From positions 1 through 8,664 of the forward strand of contig JACZVU010000106.1 of assembly GCA_022572485.1 (NCBI GenBank): a stretch of 8,664 bases of DNA, in the 5' to 3' direction. This stretch comes from Myxococcales bacterium (GTDB taxonomy: Bacteria; Myxococcota_A; UBA9160; SMWR01). The position numbers were made by a program, and so were the translations under genes. This document shows, piece by piece, positions 1 to 6,404 of the stretch. The notes beneath the pieces were generated by a model. The model saw nothing but the letters and a program-made list of their open reading frames with translations, was not told the origin of the DNA and made no database searches. Numbering within the stretch: the stretch's first letter is position 1; each line of letters opens with the position of its first letter.

Positions 1-29
1 TCAAAACAGACCCCACGCGCTGAATCGTG

Positions 30-86
30 TGCTCAACACCGTCCCCAATTGAATTGAATAATTCAACTATTCAACTACGTCCCCGC
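30..86. repeat. AT-rich palindromic element related to the 31-bp inverted repeat at 1799-1888
   Basis: An AT-rich patch bounded by two GTCCCC motifs stands out from the GC-rich surroundings. It contains the short palindrome TTGAAT-A-ATTCAA at 54-66. Positions 63-86 match 1867-1890 at 23 of 24 bases, so the two places carry copies of one dispersed repeat. It ends 24 bp downstream (in the sense of transcription) of the acyl-CoA synthetase stop codon. It may be the edge of a larger mobile or REP-like element continuing to the left of the window, but no transposase is visible here. Confidence 0.6.
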
Positions 87-110
87 TCCCCTCACTCCCG
101 GGCCCCACAG

Positions 111-1727
111 CTAGGCGAGCGCTTTTTCGACGATCGAGAGCGCCCAGCGGTAGTCGGGTTTGCCGTTGGCTGCGCGGTGAATCTCATCGACGAGCACGAT
201 CTGCTTCGGGACCTTGTAGGACGCGATCTTCGCGTGCACAAATTCGCGCAGCGCGACTTCATCCGTTTCGCTGCCTGCACGCAGCGACGCAACAGCAGTC
301 ACGCGCTGTCCGAAATTTGCGTCGTCCACGCCGACCACCAGGCAGTCGATCACGTCCGGGTGCTGCTTGACGGTCACCTCCACCTCTTCGGGATAGACCT
401 TCTCCCCCGCGGTGTTGATGCAATTCGAGCCTCGGCCGAGCAGCGTGAGGGTGCCGTCGGCCTCGACGAGCGCCCAATCACCCGGAAACGAATAGCGGAC
501 GCCATCGATCGTCTTGAAGGTGGCGCGAGACTTGGCGTCGTCCTTGAAGTAGCCAATGGGAATCGTACCGCTCGCAGCGACCATGCCCGATTCTCCGGAA
601 CCGGGCATCACTTCGCGGCCCTCTTCGGTGAAGACCTTCGTGGTCTGGTTCATCGCAAACCTCGCGGTCTCGCCGACATTGCCACGCGTCGTGATCTGCG
701 TGCCGATGCCCGTCTCGGTGCTACCCAGCACATCGATGAGGACCCAATCGTGCCAGTCGAGAAACTGCCGCTTGACTTCCGACGTCCACATGACACCCGA
801 CGACACCACCGACTTCAGCTCCGAGAGATCGTATGGCCGACCCGCGTCCCGAGCTTCTTCGAGGGCCCGCAGCATCGGCTTCGCGAACGTGTCGCCCACG
901 ATCACGATCTGTTGCGCCTTTTCGCGCTCTGCCACCCGCCACAGCTCGTGGGCGTCGAATGAGCTCCCCTTCAGGGTAACGACCGATGCTCCGACGCAGA
1001 GGGGTGACATCGCGCCGAGCCACATTCCCGTCGCGTGCATCAATGGACAGGTCGGGATCGAAACGACCGATTCACCACCACGCCAGAGTTCGCCGCAGTC
1101 TGAAACCTCGCCAATCACGGGGGGAGCACCGCGGTTGAACAATGCGAACCCGATGTTGACGAAAAACTGCAGCAAGCCACCCATGTCGTACATCACACCC
1201 TTGGGCATACCCGTCGTTCCGCCGGTGTAGATCATGTAGACGTCGCTCTCGGAGCGCCGGATGCGGGGGGCAGGCTCGTGGTCGCTGACGAGCGACTCAT
1301 ACGCGACGGCACCCGGGACGGAGTCGCTGCCGTCATCGACTTCGATCCAGAGCTTGACCTTCGGAGCGCGATCCATCACGCGCGCTACGCGTTCGCCAAG
1401 GCTCGCGTGAAAGATGAGGATCTCAGCGTCGGAGTTGTCGAGCAGGTAGAGAAGCTCGTCATCGAGATAGCGGTAGTTGATGTTGACGGGAATTGCGCGC
1501 AGCTTGAACGCCGCATACTGGGATTCGAGGTACTCGTTGCCGTTGTAGAGGTAGAGACCGACCTTCGAGTCGGTCTTCAAGCCGGCCGCCGCGAACGCGG
1601 ACGCGAGCCGCGCGGCGCGATCGTCGTAGGCGTGCCAGGTGCACCGGCTTTCCCCGCAGACCAGCGCTTCGCAGTCGCCGATGGCATCCGCGAACGACTC
1701 CCAGAGCGTCGCTAGATGCGCCTCCAT
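111..1727 (-). CDS. AMP-forming acyl-CoA synthetase (FadD-like, ANL superfamily)
   Basis: This 538-residue protein should activate a carboxylic acid to its acyl-CoA through an acyl-adenylate in the cytoplasm. The family motifs are in order. The phosphate-binding loop YTGGTTGMPKG lies at about 167-177 and the GSTETG adenine-binding motif at 335-340. The ribose-binding Asp lies in PGDW at about 417, followed by the hinge GRGSNCINTAGEKVYPEE near 431-448. The catalytic lysine of the mobile C-terminal domain lies in NGKPDYR at about 523. Length is normal for single-domain fatty-acid or steroid side-chain CoA ligases. The start is well supported: ATG at 1727 follows an AGAGGAG ribosome-binding site at a good distance. 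The substrate cannot be read from sequence; medium/long-chain fatty acids or steroid-derived acids are plausible. It lies downstream of the glutathione peroxidase gene but is separated from it by a 31-bp inverted repeat, so it may be a separate transcription unit. Confidence 0.95.
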   Translation of the reverse strand: MEAHLATLWESFADAIGDCEALVCGESRCTWHAYDDRAARLASAFAAAGLKTDSKVGLYLYNGNEYLESQYAAFKLRAIPVNINYRYLDDELLYLLDNSDAEILIFHASLGERVARVMDRAPKVKLWIEVDDGSDSVPGAVAYESLVSDHEPAPRIRRSESDVYMIYTGGTTGMPKGVMYDMGGLLQFFVNIGFALFNRGAPPVIGEVSDCGELWRGGESVVSIPTCPLMHATGMWLGAMSPLCVGASVVTLKGSSFDAHELWRVAEREKAQQIVIVGDTFAKPMLRALEEARDAGRPYDLSELKSVVSSGVMWTSEVKRQFLDWHDWVLIDVLGSTETGIGTQITTRGNVGETARFAMNQTTKVFTEEGREVMPGSGESGMVAASGTIPIGYFKDDAKSRATFKTIDGVRYSFPGDWALVEADGTLTLLGRGSNCINTAGEKVYPEEVEVTVKQHPDVIDCLVVGVDDANFGQRVTAVASLRAGSETDEVALREFVHAKIASYKVPKQIVLVDEIHRAANGKPDYRWALSIVEKALA

Positions 1728-1798
1728 GGAATGCTCCTCTTCTCGCGGTTTTCAGACGCGGCGCCGCCGACCCTCGCCGCCATCAGCGGAGCGACAGC

Positions 1799-1888
1799 GG
1801 GGACGTTGTTGAATAGTTGACCCCGTGCCAGCGATTGGCATCGGCTCGCAACGAGCGGGCACGGGGTCAACTATTCAACAACGTCCCC
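1799..1888. repeat. Perfect 31-bp inverted repeat with 28-nt spacer
   Basis: The left arm 1799-1829 is the exact reverse complement of the right arm 1858-1888. The 28-base spacer itself holds a small GCTCG-CAA-CGAGC hairpin. As RNA this would make one very long stem. It begins 4 bp after the glutathione peroxidase stop codon and ends about 70 bp before the acyl-CoA synthetase start, both read on the minus strand. It lacks a U-tract, so it is not a classical intrinsic terminator. It may be a small nonautonomous insertion, a transcript-end stabiliser, or both. Confidence 0.9.
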
Positions 1889-1892
1889 GCCC

Positions 1893-2387
1893 TCAGACCC
1901 CAGAGCCTGGCAACGCGGCTTCGATGTCCGCTTCGATCTGCTCGGGCTTCGTCGTAGAGCCGTACCGCCCGACGACTTCGCCCTCGCGGTTGACGAGAAA
2001 CTTCGTGAAATTCCATTTTATCGGCTCGCTGCCCAGCACTCCGCGTGCTTCGCCCTTCAGGTACCGGTACAGCGGATGTGCGTCTTTGCCGTTCACATCG
2101 ATCTTTTCGAACATCGGGAATGTGACGCCATAGTTCACGTTGCAGAATTCGGCAATCTCCTCGGAGCTGCCGGGTTCCTGCTTGCCAAATTGGTTGCACG
2201 GAAAACCGAGTATCTCCAGGCCGCGCGCTTTGAACTTGCCGTAGAGATCCTCCAAGCCACTGTACTGGGGCGTGAAACCGCATTTACCCGCGGTGTTGAC
2301 GATCAACAGAACCTTCCCCTGATACTCGCTCAACTTCACAGGATCGCCGTTCAAACGATTGGCTTCGAAATCGTATACGCCACCCAT
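1893..2387 (-). CDS. Glutathione peroxidase family protein (cysteine type)
   Basis: This 164-residue protein is a full-length thiol peroxidase that reduces hydrogen peroxide or lipid hydroperoxides. The peroxidatic Cys36 sits in [12 protein letters not shown] where animal enzymes carry selenocysteine. The signature [13 protein letters not shown] (61-73) supplies the active-site Gln70, and KWNFTKF supplies Trp125 and Asn126. So the Cys/Gln/Trp/Asn tetrad is complete. Cys82 in [11 protein letters not shown] lies at the position of the resolving cysteine in yeast Gpx3-like enzymes, so thioredoxin is the likelier reductant. The frame stays open upstream to 2471, but I chose ATG 2387 because a strong ribosome-binding site precedes it and the protein then starts where the family starts. 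It follows the acyltransferase gene by 80 bp and could be co-transcribed with it. No signal peptide is seen, so it should be cytoplasmic. Confidence 0.96.
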   Translation of the reverse strand: MGGVYDFEANRLNGDPVKLSEYQGKVLLIVNTAGKCGFTPQYSGLEDLYGKFKARGLEILGFPCNQFGKQEPGSSEEIAEFCNVNYGVTFPMFEKIDVNGKDAHPLYRYLKGEARGVLGSEPIKWNFTKFLVNREGEVVGRYGSTTKPEQIEADIEAALPGSGV

Positions 2388-2395
2388 GATCTGAA

Positions 2396-2402
2396 CCCCT
2401 CC
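2396..2402 (-). promoter_or_regulatory. Ribosome-binding site of the glutathione peroxidase gene
   Basis: GGAGGGG on the minus strand lies 8 bases before ATG 2387. It decides the start against the longer open frame reaching 2471. Confidence 0.75.
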
Positions 2403-2467
2403 GACTCTTGCAGCAGCGGGTTTCGCGTTCGCTGATCCGATCCACGCAGGTGTCGACCCACGCGCAA

Positions 2468-3145
2468 TCAACGAGAGTCTACACCCTGCTCGGCCGACCC
2501 ACTCATCGCATTGGCGAGCAGCCGGCCCGCTCGTTCGAAATCATCCTCCGTCACCGCAATTGGGGAACCATACGTGATGGTAATCCTCGACCACGGGAGG
2601 GGAATGACCTTCCGGTCCCAGCCAGTGCGAATCGTCCCGCTCGCCGACAGGTGAAGCGGCAGGATCGGAACCCCGCTTTCGCGAGCCACATGGAGAACAC
2701 CTTTCTTGAGAACCCGCCGTGGGCCCCGCGGACCATCTGGTGAGATCGCTGTAGAACTGCCGCGGCGCAAGTGGGTGACGAGTTCGCGGGCAGCCTCGCG
2801 GCCCTCCTCACCTCCGGAACCGAGTAGGGTTTGAATGCCCGCCAGGCGCATCGCGACATGCACGGGTTTCATGTAGGCATCGGGGTGTTGCATCCAGGCG
2901 TGGTGCCGATGCGATCGCACGAAGGCGACGAAGTAGAGAAACCACGACTCGTGCCAAAGACTGTAGATGTAGTTCTCGCGGCCGGCGCGATGCTGCTCAC
3001 CCTCGAAGCGGATGCGGCAGGTGAGGTTGAGTAGATTCCACGTGCACCAGAAGCCGATCCCGACCACCCAGGAATAGGCGAGCCAGAACGGGCGCCACAG
3101 GGCCGGAACGTTATCGACCCGGTATGCCAGCGAACGCGACCTCAC
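2468..3145 (-). CDS. Lysophospholipid acyltransferase-like protein (DUF374 family)
   Basis: This is a membrane-associated acyltransferase-like protein of the DUF374 branch of the LPLAT superfamily. The family is thought to move acyl chains onto lipid or lipid A-type acceptors; the exact substrate is unknown. With the start chosen here it has 225 residues, normal for the family. A hydrophobic N-terminal stretch (about 20-42) precedes the SLWHESWF motif carrying the putative catalytic His65. The diagnostic [10 protein letters not shown] block lies at about 125-134, followed by [11 protein letters not shown] and [16 protein letters not shown]. The start is uncertain. The frame is open to a GTG at 3307 (279 residues), but the additional 54 residues look unlike coding sequence and no good ribosome-binding site supports them. 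I chose GTG 3145, which also lacks a strong site. The peroxidase gene follows after 80 bp. Confidence 0.87.
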   Translation of the reverse strand: MRSRSLAYRVDNVPALWRPFWLAYSWVVGIGFWCTWNLLNLTCRIRFEGEQHRAGRENYIYSLWHESWFLYFVAFVRSHRHHAWMQHPDAYMKPVHVAMRLAGIQTLLGSGGEEGREAARELVTHLRRGSSTAISPDGPRGPRRVLKKGVLHVARESGVPILPLHLSASGTIRTGWDRKVIPLPWSRITITYGSPIAVTEDDFERAGRLLANAMSGSAEQGVDSR

Positions 3146-3333
3146 GTTCGAAAAACTTGAAGCGTTTCGACGAGCTGATCTGGCAACGGCTCGTTCTCCT
3201 TTGGCAGCAAAAAACTCTCCGGCTACGGCAACCAAGAGCCCGGCCCAAGGCTCACGAAAATGCTGAAAGCATGCGCTCGAACACCCTGAGAACACGCGCG
3301 AGCACACTCATTTCGCACCGTGAGTCTAGGCTC

Positions 3334-3813
3334 CTAGAGCCAGCGGCGGGTTTTTCGCCGGTAGTTCAAATACGACTCGCCGAATTTCCCTTCGAGGTAC
3401 TTTTCTTCCCTTTCGATCACGAGCTTGTTCGCAATGAGAACGAAGATCAGTAGGCTCAAGAGCATCCAGCCGGTGTTGAACGCGAGCGCAATCCCGGCCC
3501 CGGTGATTACGAATCCCAGGTAGATCGGGTTGCGAGAATACCGATAGGGGCCTTTCGTGATGATGCTGGAGGTGGTTCGCCAGGGTTCGATACAAGTTTG
3601 CGCCTTCTTGAACTGCCAAGCGCAATAGCCGATCAGGCCGAAGCCGAGTAGGATTAGCGCGCCGGAAAGGGCAAGGCGCGGCCCAACCCAACGGGTTGCA
3701 GGCAGGATGAACCCGCGCCAGCCCTGATCCATACCCCAGCCCGCAACCAGGCAGACCAGTAGAAAAATGGGTGGCGGAATTCGCACCTGCGCGCTGTCGG
3801 GCTCGAGCGACAT
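3334..3813 (-). CDS. Isoprenylcysteine carboxyl methyltransferase (ICMT)/PEMT-like membrane protein
   Basis: This 159-residue integral membrane protein belongs to the ICMT/PEMT-type methyltransferase family, which uses S-adenosylmethionine at the membrane. Bacterial members are mostly uncharacterised, so the acceptor is unknown. Four hydrophobic stretches are visible (about 13-26, 45-65, 98-112 and 114-129). The family signature GPYRYSRNPIYLG lies at 88-100. The C-terminal EREEKYLEGKFGESYLNY segment (about 134-151) forms the other half of the cofactor pocket in known structures. The frame extends upstream to 3936, but that extension is only the translated 38-bp repeat array. ATG 3813 puts the first helix at the usual distance from the N-terminus. 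The ribosome-binding site is weak. The repeat array lies about 60 bp upstream of this start and could affect expression. Confidence 0.9.
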   Translation of the reverse strand: MSLEPDSAQVRIPPPIFLLVCLVAGWGMDQGWRGFILPATRWVGPRLALSGALILLGFGLIGYCAWQFKKAQTCIEPWRTTSSIITKGPYRYSRNPIYLGFVITGAGIALAFNTGWMLLSLLIFVLIANKLVIEREEKYLEGKFGESYLNYRRKTRRWL

Positions 3814-3870
3814 CAGATCTACCAAAGAGAGGCCATCCGCCGCTGACGGCCTGCGGAAACTCGCGACTCG

Positions 3871-3984
3871 CTGGCGAATCCTTTGGATTCGCTTGCATCG
3901 CCAGCTCACTGGCGAATCCTTTGGATTCGCTTGCATCGCCAGCTCACTGGCGAATCCTTTGGATTCGCTTGCATCGCCAGCTGA
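3871..3984. repeat. Array A: three tandem 38-bp palindromic repeats
   Basis: Units are 3871-3908, 3909-3946 and 3947-3984. They are essentially identical except for the last bases of the third. Each contains an 8-bp stem GCGAATCC-TTT-GGATTCGC. A second 7-bp pairing, CTGGCGA with TCGCCAG, encloses it and shares bases with it. At each unit junction TCGCCAG-CTCA-CTGGCGA forms a third possible hairpin. The stems therefore compete. There are no spacers, and 38 is not a multiple of three, so the array shifts reading frame in each unit and is not coding. It begins 21 bp downstream of the stop codon at 4006. Confidence 0.95.
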
Positions 3985-4005
3985 TCCGCGCCTCGGGGCA
4001 GCCTC

Positions 4006-4413
4006 TTAGTAGTCGCCCATAGGCTCGCCGAGCGGCCGTTCGAACGTATCCTCGTAGGGCTCGGTCCAGAGCAACGTAACGACATCTTCGCCCCAACCGC
4101 TTAGTAATGTGAAGGGATAGAAGACAAAAAACGGCAAACCTAACACGAGACGTGTGAAGTAGAACGGGCGAACGATCATGAGGTCGGCATACTTCCTGAC
4201 ATTGCGGTTGAATGCAGACGCGGTCTCGGCTTCCGGCTCCGGCGCGACCTCTTCCTCGACGTAGGGCTCGGCCTCGGCTTCCAGCTCCAGCGCGACCTCT
4301 TCCTCGACGTAGGGCTCGGGCTCGATGTCATCGGCCTGCACGGGCAGTGCGAGCAATAGAAGAGCTGCAACCGCCCCGAGCCAGGGCAGGGAGCGGCGAG
4401 TGCGGCGAATCAT
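4006..4413 (-). CDS. Small exported hypothetical protein with duplicated acidic repeat
   Basis: I do not recognise this 135-residue protein. It opens with a clear Sec signal peptide: a basic MIRRTRR, a hydrophobic core at about 11-23 and a probable cut after PVQA at residue 27. Next comes a strongly acidic region made of two 16-residue copies (33-48 and 49-64), each starting EPYVEEEVA. The C-terminal half holds a hydrophobic stretch, about 82-104, and ends in a WTEPYEDTFERPLGEP segment. That tail recalls small bacterial exported proteins in which a hydrophobic segment is followed by a threonine-phenylalanine-arginine-proline-leucine-glycine ending, but this is only a resemblance. The start at ATG 4413 is favoured over 4500 because AGAGGAG precedes it and the signal peptide begins there. 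Likely location is the periplasm or envelope. Array A lies just downstream. Confidence 0.78.
   Translation of the reverse strand: MIRRTRRSLPWLGAVAALLLLALPVQADDIEPEPYVEEEVALELEAEAEPYVEEEVAPEPEAETASAFNRNVRKYADLMIVRPFYFTRLVLGLPFFVFYPFTLLSGWGEDVVTLLWTEPYEDTFERPLGEPMGDY
4222..4317 (-). repeat. In-frame 48-bp tandem duplication inside the small exported protein gene
   Basis: Two adjacent 48-bp copies (4270-4317 and 4222-4269) encode the 16-residue acidic repeat. The copies differ mainly by Leu to Pro changes. Forty-eight bases keep the frame, so copy number could vary without breaking the gene. Confidence 0.85.
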
Positions 4414-4420
4414 CGGGTCT

Positions 4421-4427
4421 CTCCTCT
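4421..4427 (-). promoter_or_regulatory. Ribosome-binding site of the small exported protein gene
   Basis: AGAGGAG on the minus strand lies 7 bases before ATG 4413 and decides that start against the upstream in-frame ATG at 4500. Confidence 0.75.
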
Positions 4428-4626
4428 TGAATCCAGGGCTGCGAATCGACCGCGGGGGCGCCCATCGGGCCCCCATCCGCGCTGCCTCGCGGCCGAGCAT
4501 ATCACGATTTTAGCGGCCGTCCCGGGAGCCCTCCGAGGGTCTCCGAAAGGCCGGGTTCACTCGAGCTGGCAGCGCTGGGCTCCGCGCAGCGACCCGCCCC
4601 TGCCGATGGGGAAAGCCGAACCCTCG

Positions 4627-4740
4627 CTGGCGAATCTTTCGGATTCGCTTGCAGCGCCAGCTTGCTGGCGAATCTTTCGGATTCGCTTGCAGCGCCAGCT
4701 TGCTGGCGAATCCTTCGGGTTCGCTTGTGGCAACGGGACC
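4627..4740. repeat. Array B: three tandem 38-bp palindromic repeats, variant of array A
   Basis: Units are 4627-4664, 4665-4702 and 4703-4740. The first two are identical and the third has diverged. The fold is the same as in array A: an inner stem GCGAATC/GATTCGC, an enclosing CTGGCG/CGCCAG pairing, and a junction hairpin CGCCAGC-TT-GCTGGCG. The sequence differs from array A at a few bases, mostly in loops. The third unit carries a C(TTCG)G tetraloop at the tip of the inner stem. The array touches the stop codon of the four-helix protein gene (4740). The rest of the 326-bp gap between genes (4414-4739) shows nothing recognisable. Confidence 0.94.
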
Positions 4741-5285
4741 TATTCGGACCCGTCTGGCTGACCGGAAGAACCCGAAGGCTCGTCGTCGCGCTTGCGGCGC
4801 TCGTTCCAGAGCACCTGCTTTTGAGCGCGCGAGAGCCAGGCAGGCGTACACAGGTATGCGGTGGCAATGCCCGCAAGCAGGAAGACAGCGAGCAGGCTCA
4901 GGGAGTTTGGGCTGTAGAGCAGCCGAATCTCCACCTGCAACGCGTACGCGACGAGAAGCTCACCGCAGGCGCACGCGAGGATGCAGAAGTAGGCGGACAT
5001 CCGCGAGTAGCGGCGATCGACCGCTCGCCCGAAGTGGCCGACCGCGAAACCACAAACCGCGCCGATCCCGATTGCGAGCGTCTGGAAGAGGAAGCTCGTC
5101 GACAGCGCGACGATCATCCAGACCATCGCCCCGGCCATCGCGACCACCGCGCCCGCGAGCATCGCGGCGCCTGGCTTCTGTCCTTCGATGAGATGCTGGG
5201 CGAGCAGTGGGTCGACCCGCTTCTTGGGCCGCCAGCTGAGCTCGTGCTCCTTCTTTTCGAGTCGGTGACGCTTGGAGGGTCGCAT
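4740..5285 (-). CDS. Four-helix inner-membrane protein of unknown function
   Basis: I cannot name this 181-residue protein. A highly basic N-terminus (about 1-23) is followed by RVDPLLAQHLIEG and then four likely membrane helices at about 39-62, 67-85, 96-116 and 128-148. The tail is charged, then Gly/Ser/Asp-rich. The segment IGIGAVCGFAVGHFGRAVD around helix 2 resembles a small domain seen in many bacterial membrane proteins, often behind a zinc ribbon, in which IGxGxxxGFxVRxxGxGxD is typical. No zinc ribbon is present here. The frame is open far upstream, to 5696, but the upstream translation is Arg/Ser-rich and unlike protein. ATG 5285 is the first start compatible with the membrane topology; its ribosome-binding site is weak. 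Three cysteines lie close together in the third helix (CILACAC), which may or may not matter. Confidence 0.8.
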   Translation of the reverse strand: MRPSKRHRLEKKEHELSWRPKKRVDPLLAQHLIEGQKPGAAMLAGAVVAMAGAMVWMIVALSTSFLFQTLAIGIGAVCGFAVGHFGRAVDRRYSRMSAYFCILACACGELLVAYALQVEIRLLYSPNSLSLLAVFLLAGIATAYLCTPAWLSRAQKQVLWNERRKRDDEPSGSSGQPDGSE

Positions 5286-5372
5286 TCGGTTACCCAACGG
5301 GCGGAGCACTCGGCGGTCAAGCGCGCCGCAACTCCGCACAGAGGCGCCCCGAATCGAAATGCTATCAGATGA

Positions 5373-5560
5373 AACCTGGAAGCACGCGCGAGGTGGTGGT
5401 CGATCGTTGGAGGTTTTCGTGGCGCATTGATCGCGCAGGGAGCGAGCGCCCAAACTTGCGGAACGGGAACCTGCACGGGCGATCAGTTCTGTTACGTGGG
5501 TGACGGATACCTCTACGATCCAGGAGTCTTTTGCATCATCTTCCAGGGACGGTTCCCTTT
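5373..5560 (+). pseudogene. Possible decayed Cys-rich secreted protein gene (only plus-strand candidate)
   Basis: The gap 5286-5720 (435 bp) has no convincing intact gene. Within it one plus-strand frame reads like an exported protein: a hydrophobic stretch ending in the signal-peptidase-like LIAQGASAQ, then CGTGTCTGDQFCYVGDG and YDPGVFC. Four cysteines fall at 5457, 5472, 5490 and 5532, spaced C-x4-C-x5-C-x13-C. No ATG lies in frame; the frame opens after a TGA at 5370-5372. An ATG at 5369 lies in the neighbouring frame, which runs to a TGA in the Cys region. A frameshift near the start would join the two. After about 5560 the frame loses protein character and runs into the end of the opposite-strand DUF928 gene. 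It could also be chance. Confidence 0.3.
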
Positions 5561-5720
5561 TCCGATCACAGCGATCCCGAGTCTCGAACAAGTCGCACCC
5601 GCGACCGTGGAACGGACGCCCACTAGATGGGCCAATGCTACCGCGAAATCTTCGCACATGGGGCACGAGATCCGATTCGCATGGTGGCGCACGCACTTGC
5701 CGCGCTCAATCTGGCGAGAG

Positions 5721-6374
5721 TCAGTCGAGAATCTTCCCCAACCCCACTTCTCGCAGCAGCTCGGCTCGAAAATCATCGGGGGCCACCGCGATGGCGTCGT
5801 ACCATAGGCCGTGAGCCGCGTAGCTGCGGGCACTCCGCTCGAGTCCGGGAGGCTCGTCGACGACCATCACCCAACCCGTGGTGACAATGTCGTTGGCGCG
5901 CCGTTCGGGGTCAACGACGACGGCGATCGTCCATTCGTACTCGGTGCCGCGCTCGAGTTTGATGCCGTGCTGGGCGAGATCCACCCGCTGAATGCCGGCT
6001 TCGGACACCTTCGGAAGTTGGATCTCGGCGATCGGATCGATTTCCTGCTCGTTGGTGAGCGTGAAGTACATCGGTGTATCCTCGGACGGGAGCGTGTCGA
6101 GGTACCAGAAGAGCGTAGGCTGCGCGGAGACGGTCTGCCCCGTGTGTTCGGGCACGAGGCTGTAGAGGGTTGGCCCCGGCAGGCGTGCAGAGCGTGAGGC
6201 GGCGCTGCCCGTCCGATCGCGCGGCGCGCCGATCGACTGCGGCGGGATGTACGCGAGCGGAGCGGCGGAAACGTTTGGAGTGGTCGCCTCCGGCTTGCTC
6301 TTTTCGCGCTCGGAGTCGTCACCGTGCGCAGCGGCTGCGAGCAACACGCAACACAGGCTCACCAATGCTCTCAT
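5721..6374 (-). CDS. Exported DUF928 domain protein (copy B)
   Basis: This 217-residue protein has a short Sec signal peptide (MRALVSLCCVLLAAAAHG, cut near 18) and a complete DUF928 domain. Function is unknown; the family is common in cyanobacteria and some proteobacteria and is often found near CHAT and CHASE2 genes (known association, from memory). Visible family features are the YIPPQSIGAPRDR segment (about 42-54), LVPEHTGQTVSAQPTLFWYL (about 73-92), FTLTNEQEIDP, EYEWTIAVVVDPERRANDIV (about 145-164) and the GLWYDAI motif (about 199-205). It shares this order, and the final GLxxxLD, with copy A upstream. The start ATG 6374 is chosen over 6404 because of an AAGGAG site at a good distance and because the signal peptide starts there. 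It is periplasmic by prediction. The decayed CHAT gene ends about 30 bp upstream. Confidence 0.9.
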   Translation of the reverse strand: MRALVSLCCVLLAAAAHGDDSEREKSKPEATTPNVSAAPLAYIPPQSIGAPRDRTGSAASRSARLPGPTLYSLVPEHTGQTVSAQPTLFWYLDTLPSEDTPMYFTLTNEQEIDPIAEIQLPKVSEAGIQRVDLAQHGIKLERGTEYEWTIAVVVDPERRANDIVTTGWVMVVDEPPGLERSARSYAAHGLWYDAIAVAPDDFRAELLREVGLGKILD

Positions 6375-6380
6375 CGGTTT

Positions 6381-6386
6381 CTCCTT
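6381..6386 (-). promoter_or_regulatory. Ribosome-binding site of DUF928 copy B
   Basis: AAGGAG on the minus strand lies 6 bases before ATG 6374, supporting that start over the in-frame ATG at 6404. Confidence 0.75.
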
Positions 6387-6404
6387 GTCTTTGGGTCTCA
6401 CCAT

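Noticed and set aside
27..962. Long plus-strand open frame of 311 codons at the left edge
   Set aside because: It is antisense to the acyl-CoA synthetase, whose motifs are complete; its own product shows no recognisable domain.
1799..1888. Intrinsic terminator for the glutathione peroxidase gene
   Set aside because: The stem is far longer than a normal terminator and no T-tract follows on the minus strand. It may still affect transcript ends, so it is recorded as a repeat.
2076..2435. Plus-strand frame of 119 codons opposite the peroxidase
   Set aside because: The minus strand encodes a complete, motif-perfect glutathione peroxidase across the same bases.
3814..4005. Coding extension of the methyltransferase (and other frames) reading QANPKDSP and similar
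   Set aside because: These residues are translations of the 38-bp repeat. The unit length is not a multiple of three, so each unit falls in a different frame, and stretches of this kind appear in several frames on both strands.
3871..4740. CRISPR arrays
   Set aside because: The 38-bp units follow one another directly with no unique spacers, and no cas genes are in view.
4662..5372. Long plus-strand open frame of 236 codons
   Set aside because: It lies opposite the four-helix membrane protein, starts within repeat array B, and its product is Arg/His/Glu-rich without domains. High GC leaves the antisense frame open.
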